From Limnohabitans sp. (GTDB lineage: Bacteria > Bacteroidota > Bacteroidia > Flavobacteriales > Flavobacteriaceae): a stretch of 45,864 nt of DNA. The stretch spans positions 1-45,864 of the forward strand of contig JASGCW010000014.1 in assembly GCA_030053945.1 (NCBI GenBank), given 5' to 3'. Of this stretch, positions 41,729-45,864 are shown in pieces (position 1 is the first letter of the stretch; each line of letters begins with the position of its first letter). The notes below the pieces were generated by a model, which worked only from the letters and a program-made list of their open reading frames with translations, made no database searches and was not told the DNA's origin. Both the position numbers and the translations under genes were made by a program.

Positions 41729-42655
41729 ATGAATAAATTATTAATTGTAGGTTCTGTTGCTTTTGATGCAATAGAGACTCCATTTGGAAAAACAGATAAG
41801 ATATTAGGAGGTGCAGGTACGTTTATTGGTTTGTCAGCTTCACAGTTTAATTTGCAATCAGCAATTGTTTCGGTTGTTGGCGAGGACTTTCCTCAGGAAT
41901 ATATAGAATTATTAAAATCAAGAAATATTGATGTGACTGGACTAGAAGTTGTAAAAGGCGGTAAAACGTTCTTTTGGAGTGGTCGTTATCATAATGATAT
42001 GAATTCTAGGGATACATTAATTACAGAGTTAAATGTTTTAGCTGATTTTAATCCAGTTGTTCCTGAAAATTATAAAAATTCAGATGTGGTTTTATTAGGA
42101 AACCTTCATCCATTGGTGCAGTCAAGTGTTTTAAATCAATTAACAGAGAAGCCAAAACTTGTAGTATTAGATACTATGAATTTTTGGATGGATTGTGCAC
42201 TGCCTGAATTACTTGATGTGCTAAAACGTGTAGATGTAATAACTATCAATGACGAAGAAGCAAGACAACTTTCAGGAGAATACTCATTAGTGAAAGCAGC
42301 GGCTAAAATCCATACAATGGGACCAAAGTATGTTGTGATTAAAAAAGGTGAGCATGGAGCTTTAATTTTTCATAATAATGAAATTTTCTTCGCACCAGCT
42401 TTACCATTAGCAGATGTTTTTGATCCAACAGGAGCGGGAGATACATTTGCGGGAGGTTTTGCAGGGTTTATCACGCAGCAAGGGGATATTTCTTTTGAAA
42501 CAATGAAAACCGCTATTATTCAAGGTTCTAATCTAGCTTCTTTTTGTGTAGAGAAATTTGGAACAGAAAGACTTGTGGGTTTGACAAAAGAAGAAATCCA
42601 ACAAAGATTAAAGCAATTCAAAGCTTTAACACAATTTGAAATAGAATTATCGTAA
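41729..42655 (+). CDS. PfkB-family sugar kinase
   Basis: 308 residues, normal. N-terminal IVGSVAFDAIETPFGKTDKILGGAGTFI and the C-terminal signature DVFDPTGAGDTFAGGFAG with the catalytic Asp and anion hole are the PfkB (ribokinase) motifs. It phosphorylates a sugar or nucleoside; the substrate cannot be told. Its position before the PurF-like gene could hint at a nucleoside or ribose substrate, but a strong terminator separates the two. Confidence 0.9.
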   Translation: MNKLLIVGSVAFDAIETPFGKTDKILGGAGTFIGLSASQFNLQSAIVSVVGEDFPQEYIELLKSRNIDVTGLEVVKGGKTFFWSGRYHNDMNSRDTLITELNVLADFNPVVPENYKNSDVVLLGNLHPLVQSSVLNQLTEKPKLVVLDTMNFWMDCALPELLDVLKRVDVITINDEEARQLSGEYSLVKAAAKIHTMGPKYVVIKKGEHGALIFHNNEIFFAPALPLADVFDPTGAGDTFAGGFAGFITQQGDISFETMKTAIIQGSNLASFCVEKFGTERLVGLTKEEIQQRLKQFKALTQFEIELS

Positions 42656-42660
42656 ATTTG

Positions 42661-42686
42661 TGCCTCGATTTTCGAGGCATTTTTTA
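42661..42686 (+). terminator. Intrinsic terminator of the PfkB kinase gene
   Basis: TGCCTCGA / TCGAGGCA, perfect 8-bp stem with a 3-nt loop, then a T-run. Confidence 0.9.
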
Positions 42687-42745
42687 TTTAAAAAAACAAC
42701 ACAACAACTTGTGTCTGACTTTGTTAGATGCACAAATAAAATATT

Positions 42746-44644
42746 ATGAGTGATGCTATAAAACACGAGTGCGGAATTGCGCTTTTGCGATTAAAAAAAC
42801 CTTTAGAATACTATAAAGAAAAATATGGAACAGCATTCTATGGGGTTGAAAAAATGTATCTACTTCTAGAGAAACAACACAATAGGGGGCAAGACGGTGC
42901 TGGATTAGCAAGTATTAAACTGGATGTAACTCCAGGAGAAAGATACATAAGTCGAATTCGCTCTAATCAAGCGCAGCCTATTCAGGATATATTTTCTCAA
43001 ATAAATGCTAGAATAAATGAAGAATTGGAGCAAAATCCTGAGTATCGTGACAATGTGGCTTTACAAAAACAAAATATTCCTTATGTGGGAGAGGTTTTTT
43101 TAGGTCATGTGCGTTATGGGACTTTTGGGAAAAATAGTATAGAAAATGTTCATCCTTTTTTACGTCAAAATAACTGGATGCATCGTAATTTGATTGTGGC
43201 GGGTAATTTTAATATGACTAATGTTAAAGAACTATTTCAAGATTTAGTTCGATTAGGTCAGCACCCAAAGCAATTGGCAGATACGGTTACAGTGATGGAA
43301 AAAATCGGTCATTTTCTAGATGATGAGGTAACCGATTTGTATCAAGAATGTAAAAATGAAGGTTTATCTAAACTAGAGGCATCGCCTGTTATAGCAGAGA
43401 AGTTAAATATTGCTCGAATTTTGAAACGTGCTTCAAAAAATTGGGATGGAGGTTATGCAATGGCTGGGCTAATAGGACACGGAGATGCTTTTGTTACTCG
43501 TGATCCTGCAGGTATCAGACCAGCATTTTATTATCAAGATGATGAAATTGTTGTAGTAGCTTCAGAAAGACCCGTTATACAAACTGTTTTCAATGTTCCT
43601 TTTGATAAAATTCAAGAAATTACACCTGGTCACGCTTTAATTATAAAAAAAGATGGAAGGGTTTTAGATGAAAGGGTTAGAGACGAATCTGTTCAGAAAG
43701 CATGTTCGTTTGAGCGAATTTATTTTTCTAGAGGAAGTGATGCTGAAATTTATCAAGAACGTAAGAATTTAGGTAAGTTAGTATTGCCAGCTGTTTTAAA
43801 AGCAGTTGATAATGATACGGATAATACTGTTTTTTCATACATTCCTAATACAGCTGAAACTTCTTTTTATGGAATGGTGGAAGCAGCTAATGATTTTTTA
43901 AATCAAAGAAAGATTGCTTCTATCTTAGAACGTAAAGATTCGTTGACTGAAGAGAAATTGCAGGAAATACTTTCTGTTAAGTTGCGTTCTGAAAAAATTG
44001 CTATTAAGGATGTGAAGCTACGTACTTTTATTACTGAAGATAGCTCACGGGATGATATGGTAGCTCATGTTTATGATGTTACCTATGGAGTGATTAAGCC
44101 TACAGATAATTTAGTTATCATTGATGATAGTATTGTTCGTGGAACAACTCTTAAAAAGAGTATTATTAAGATGATGGATAGGTTAAATCCTAAAAAATTG
44201 GTTATAGTTTCTTCTGCACCTCAAATTCGTTATCCTGATTGTTATGGAATAGATATGGCTAAATTAGAAACGCTTGTTGCGTTTCAAGCAATGTTAGCCT
44301 TGTTGAAGGATAATAATAAATATCATTTAGTAGATGAGGTTTATGCTAAATGTAAAGCGCAAGAACATAAACAGGATTCTGAAGTTGTAAATTATGTTAA
44401 TGAATTATATGAGCAATTTACAGATGAACAGATTTCTGATAAGATAGCAGAAATGCTTACGGAGTCTTCTGTAAAAACAGAAGTAAAGATAATTTTCCAA
44501 ACTGTTGAAGATTTGCACAAAGCCTGCCCGAAAAATTTAGGAGATTGGTATTTTACTGGAAATTACCCAACTCCTGGAGGAAATCGTGTTGTAAATAGAG
44601 CTTTTATGAATTTTTATGAAGGGAAAGATGCAAGAGCATATTAA
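42746..44644 (+). CDS. Long PurF-like amidophosphoribosyltransferase
   Basis: 632 residues, against about 470-510 for ordinary PurF. Seen: the glutaminase nucleophile in KHECGIALL (Cys9, so an 8-residue propeptide would have to be removed), NRGQDGAGLAS, GHVRYGTFG, the RDPAGIRPAFYY segment, and the phosphoribosyltransferase PRPP loop VIIDDSIVRGTTLKKSI. Insertions lie at about 65-115 and 395-440, and there is an extended C-terminus (about 510-632). This long form is a known Bacteroidota amidophosphoribosyltransferase type. Whether it makes phosphoribosylamine or acts on another substrate is not determinable, and another purF may exist elsewhere. Confidence 0.9.
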   Translation: MSDAIKHECGIALLRLKKPLEYYKEKYGTAFYGVEKMYLLLEKQHNRGQDGAGLASIKLDVTPGERYISRIRSNQAQPIQDIFSQINARINEELEQNPEYRDNVALQKQNIPYVGEVFLGHVRYGTFGKNSIENVHPFLRQNNWMHRNLIVAGNFNMTNVKELFQDLVRLGQHPKQLADTVTVMEKIGHFLDDEVTDLYQECKNEGLSKLEASPVIAEKLNIARILKRASKNWDGGYAMAGLIGHGDAFVTRDPAGIRPAFYYQDDEIVVVASERPVIQTVFNVPFDKIQEITPGHALIIKKDGRVLDERVRDESVQKACSFERIYFSRGSDAEIYQERKNLGKLVLPAVLKAVDNDTDNTVFSYIPNTAETSFYGMVEAANDFLNQRKIASILERKDSLTEEKLQEILSVKLRSEKIAIKDVKLRTFITEDSSRDDMVAHVYDVTYGVIKPTDNLVIIDDSIVRGTTLKKSIIKMMDRLNPKKLVIVSSAPQIRYPDCYGIDMAKLETLVAFQAMLALLKDNNKYHLVDEVYAKCKAQEHKQDSEVVNYVNELYEQFTDEQISDKIAEMLTESSVKTEVKIIFQTVEDLHKACPKNLGDWYFTGNYPTPGGNRVVNRAFMNFYEGKDARAY

Positions 44645-44661
44645 TAAAATTTAACACTATA

Positions 44662-44696
44662 ATCGAATATTTAGGTATTTTGACGATTAAATTTTT
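44662..44696 (+). terminator. Weak terminator-like hairpin after the PurF-like gene
   Basis: TAATCG (44662-44667) and CGATTA (44684-44689) with a 16-nt loop, followed by AATTTTTG. Low stability; uncertain. Confidence 0.35.
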
Positions 44697-44723
44697 GTTG
44701 TATATAAAACAAATATATATTAG
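44694..44723 (+). promoter_or_regulatory. Degenerate promoter of array RNA copy 1
   Basis: TTTG at 44694-44697, 18 bp, TATATTAG at 44716-44723. It differs from the identical promoters of copies 2-4, as expected if copy 1 is the edge unit. Confidence 0.4.
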
Positions 44724-44727
44724 TTCT

Positions 44728-44799
44728 ACCATTAAATAAGTAGGTTAAGTTTATGGTAGATTTGGGGCAAAAAAGGTAGAACAACGTTCTACCTTTTTT
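44728..44799 (+). ncRNA. Tandem-array small RNA, copy 1
   Basis: A ~72-nt candidate RNA. The 5' stem-loop ACCAT(t)AAAT - AAGTAGGTTAA - GTTTATGGT is here extended by flanking TCT/AGA. Then the linker AGATTTGGGGC, then the terminator hairpin GGTAGAAC-AAC-GTTCTACC flanked by A6 and T6. No conserved reading frame: ATG at 44752 opens only eight codons (MVDLGQKR), and this is broken in copy 3. Confidence 0.65.
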
Positions 44800-44819
44800 A
44801 TTTTATAGTCATTACGGTG

Positions 44820-44839
44820 TCTCACCAAATTTGGTGAGA
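44820..44839. repeat. Inter-unit palindrome 1
   Basis: TCTCACCAAATTTGGTGAGA, a perfect 20-bp palindrome between the terminator of RNA copy 1 and the promoter of copy 2, preceded by the shared word TTACGG. Confidence 0.7.
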
Positions 44840-44892
44840 TAAAAAAAATGAAATTTCAGGTAAACGAGTATTTGATTAGTTTGCCGATTTTC

Positions 44893-44924
44893 TTTGGAAT
44901 TTAGCAATGCTAGTTATAAATTTG
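44893..44924 (+). promoter_or_regulatory. Promoter of array RNA copy 2 (TTTG-N20-TAAATTTG)
   Basis: TTTG 44893-44896 and TAAATTTG 44917-44924 with a 20-bp spacer, a perfect Bacteroidota promoter, about 4 bp before the RNA. Confidence 0.7.
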
Positions 44925-44928
44925 AGTC

Positions 44929-45000
44929 ACCATTAAATAAGTAGGTTAAGTTTATGGTAGATTTGGGGCAAAAAAGGTAGAACAACGTTCTACCTTTTTT
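44929..45000 (+). ncRNA. Tandem-array small RNA, copy 2
   Basis: Identical to copy 1 from ACCATTAAATAAG to the end of the terminator (GGTAGAAC-AAC-GTTCTACC, T6). The unit period from copy 1 is 201 bp. Confidence 0.7.
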
Positions 45001-45020
45001 ATTTTATAGTCATTACGGTT

Positions 45021-45040
45021 TCTTGCTAAATTTAGCTAGA
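45021..45040. repeat. Inter-unit palindrome 2
   Basis: TCTTGCTAAATTTAGCTAGA. Compared with palindrome 1, two of three changed positions are compensated on the other arm (C-G to T-A and A-T to G-C), so pairing is largely kept. Confidence 0.65.
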
Positions 45041-45091
45041 TAAAAAATGAAATTTCCCATAAGCAAGTATTTCATAAATTTGCCAAATTTC

Positions 45092-45123
45092 TTTGGAATT
45101 TAGTAATGTCACCTATAAATTTG
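45092..45123 (+). promoter_or_regulatory. Promoter of array RNA copy 3 (TTTG-N20-TAAATTTG)
   Basis: TTTG 45092-45095 and TAAATTTG 45116-45123 with an identical 20-bp spacer, although the spacer sequence differs from copy 2. Confidence 0.7.
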
Positions 45124-45127
45124 AGTC

Positions 45128-45199
45128 ACCATTAAATAAGTAGGTTAAATTTGTGGTAGATTTAGGGTAAAAAAGGTAGAATGTACTTCTGCCTTTTTT
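45128..45199 (+). ncRNA. Tandem-array small RNA, copy 3
   Basis: The most diverged copy. In the 5' stem the 3' strand is ATTTGTGGT instead of GTTTATGGT, which exchanges one T-A and one T-G pair and keeps the stem. In the terminator GGTAGAA / TTCTGCC a T-A pair becomes T-G. The linker changes to TTTAGGGTA and the short ORF is lost. Confidence 0.7.
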
Positions 45200-45219
45200 A
45201 TTTTATAATCTTTACGGCA

Positions 45220-45239
45220 TCTCACCAAATTTAGTTAGA
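45220..45239. repeat. Inter-unit palindrome 3
   Basis: TCTCACCAAATTTAGTTAGA, extended by CA/TG outside. Two mismatches in the arms; the outer stem CATCT/AGATG is kept. Confidence 0.6.
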
Positions 45240-45292
45240 TGAAAAAAATAAAATTTCAGGTAAACGAGTATTTTATTGGTTTGTCGATTTTC

Positions 45293-45324
45293 TTTGGAAT
45301 ATAGTAGTATTGCATATAAATTTG
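45293..45324 (+). promoter_or_regulatory. Promoter of array RNA copy 4 (TTTG-N20-TAAATTTG)
   Basis: TTTG 45293-45296 and TAAATTTG 45317-45324, again 20 bp apart. Confidence 0.7.
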
Positions 45325-45328
45325 CGTC

Positions 45329-45400
45329 ACCATTAAATAAGTAGGTTAAGTTTATGGTAGATTTGGGGCAAAAAAGGTAGAACATTGTTCTGCCTTTTTT
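45329..45400 (+). ncRNA. Tandem-array small RNA, copy 4
   Basis: 5' stem-loop identical to copies 1 and 2. The terminator is GGTAGAAC-ATT-GTTCTGCC with one T-G wobble. The repeat ends right after the T-run: the palindrome and promoter part that follows the other copies is absent here. Confidence 0.7.
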
Positions 45401-45433
45401 ATTTCTTGGAATACTGTAAAAATACCTAGTGAT

Positions 45434-45610
45434 TTGTTTTCTCTGTTTGAATTGTTTTTAGTAAAAAGAGATTCTAGTTTAATTGTGTTTAAATGCGTTG
45501 TTTTTGATGATAGAAGTAACAAAACGCAACTGAATCTTTTAATGTCGAAATACAAGCTTTTAGAGGTTGATTTAGAGATGCTAGAGGTAGGTTCTTTCTT
45601 TTTAGATTGA
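45434..45610 (+). other. Unrecognised open frame after the array, possible gene remnant
   Basis: A frame open on the plus strand from a stop near 45348 to TGA 45608-45610 has no ATG until 45541. A TTG at 45434 would give 58 residues starting LFSLFELFLVKRDSSL and ending LEMLEVGSFFLD. It joins directly to the end of RNA copy 4, so it could be the 3' part of a gene cut by the array. The opposite strand is also open here (45352-45555), so chance is a real possibility. No family recognised. The rest, to 45672, shows nothing I can support. Confidence 0.25.
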
Positions 45611-45672
45611 TCACTTGTAGCCTTAATTTGCCAATTCCTTTAGTCTTGATTTATTGTTTAGAAGTATGTAAA

Positions 45673-45702
45673 ACAAAAAAGCTTAGCATTTTGCTAAGCT
45701 TT
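45673..45702 (-). terminator. Terminator downstream of the tRNA-Asn genes
   Basis: AAAGCTTAGCA / TGCTAAGCTTT (45678-45702) with a 3-nt loop; on the minus strand followed by TTTGTTTT. It directly follows the 3' end of the tRNA. Confidence 0.85.
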
Positions 45703-45703
45703 G

Positions 45704-45777
45704 CTCCCCCTCTTGGGCTCGAACCAAGGACCCTCTGATTAACAGTCAGATGCTCTAACCAACTGAGCTAAGGAGGA
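45704..45777 (-). tRNA. tRNA-Asn (GTT)
   Basis: 74 nt on the minus strand. Acceptor TCCTCCT pairs with AGGGGGA (one T-G wobble); D-arm TAGCTCAGTTGGTTAGAGC; anticodon arm CTGACTGTTAATCAG with anticodon GTT (Asn); T-arm CTTGG-TTCGAGC-CCAAG. The discriminator is G; a full CCA is not encoded (GCA follows the acceptor). Confidence 0.95.
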
Positions 45778-45813
45778 ATCACCTCAAAGGTTTATGTGTT
45801 TGCTAAAAATTTG

Positions 45814-45864
45814 CTCCCCCTCTTGGGCTCGAACCAAGGACCCTCTGATTAACAGTCAGATGCT
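45814..45864 (-). tRNA. tRNA-Asn (GTT), second copy, cut by the window end
   Basis: The 51 bases available are identical to the first tRNA-Asn from the 3' end through the anticodon loop; the 5' part lies beyond the window. It is 36 bp upstream of the first copy on the minus strand, so they form a tandem pair processed from one transcript. Confidence 0.9.

Noticed and set aside
44729..45400. CRISPR array interpretation of the tandem repeats
   Set aside because: The period is ~200 bp, whole units are repeated with no unique spacers between short repeats, and no cas gene is present.
45352..45555. 67-codon minus-strand open frame over array copy 4
   Set aside because: It reads through the terminator hairpin of the RNA and has no recognisable motif or promoter.

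Overview
The window is about 46 kb of AT-rich chromosome from a member of the Bacteroidota, almost certainly a Flavobacterium or close relative. The evidence is in the sequence: genes lack Shine-Dalgarno sequences, many starts are preceded by the Bacteroidota -7 promoter box TAnnTTTG, a type IX secretion protein (PorZ) with a type A sorting domain is present, and the flavobacterial block acpP-fabF-rnc-IPExxxVDY-pyk is intact. Most genes are housekeeping, and the window has no complete IS element, prophage or CRISPR array.

Layout. 1-1.1 kb: decayed C-terminal remnant of a Cys/Met-metabolism PLP enzyme, then a secreted flavobacterial protein on the minus strand. 1.3-7.3 kb: glutamate dehydrogenase, PorZ, RecO and a secreted protein. 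7.3-8.7 kb: M48 peptidase (minus). 8.8-13.5 kb: ileS, a DksA-like protein and lspA. 13.5-15.9 kb: a mosaic accessory stretch with a MITE-like element, 5-FTHF cyclo-ligase, and a Fic protein flanked by repeat debris. 15.9-21.5 kb: uvrC, patatin/surface-antigen protein and amino-acid permease. 21.7-27.9 kb: aromatic amino-acid catabolism (homogentisate dioxygenase, HPPD, tryptophan dioxygenase), a DUF3108 protein, pgi and a candidate small RNA. 28-33.7 kb: Oar-like TonB receptor, a twin hairpin/short-ORF element, fasciclin lipoprotein, membrane protein and RlpA. 33.7-41.6 kb: CYTH, dinB, the pyk-to-acpP block (minus), purN, rnhA and a START protein. 41.7-44.6 kb: PfkB kinase and a long PurF-like amidotransferase. 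44.6-45.9 kb: no protein gene is clearly supported; this stretch holds four tandem ~200-bp units and two tRNA-Asn genes.

The strongest candidate for something undescribed is the array at 44.7-45.4 kb. Each of four units carries a ~73-nt predicted RNA with a 5' stem-loop and an intrinsic terminator; copies 2-4 have the same promoter (TTTG, 20 bp, TAAATTTG). Differences between copies often keep the base pairing. Second is the duplicated ~70-bp hairpin at 31.35-31.52 kb, which shows a compensatory base-pair change between copies and encodes the same short peptide. Third is in-frame palindromic repeat DNA inside ileS and uvrC, which adds extra peptide to two essential or conserved enzymes. All family assignments come from reading motifs and from memory of the families; no database search was run.
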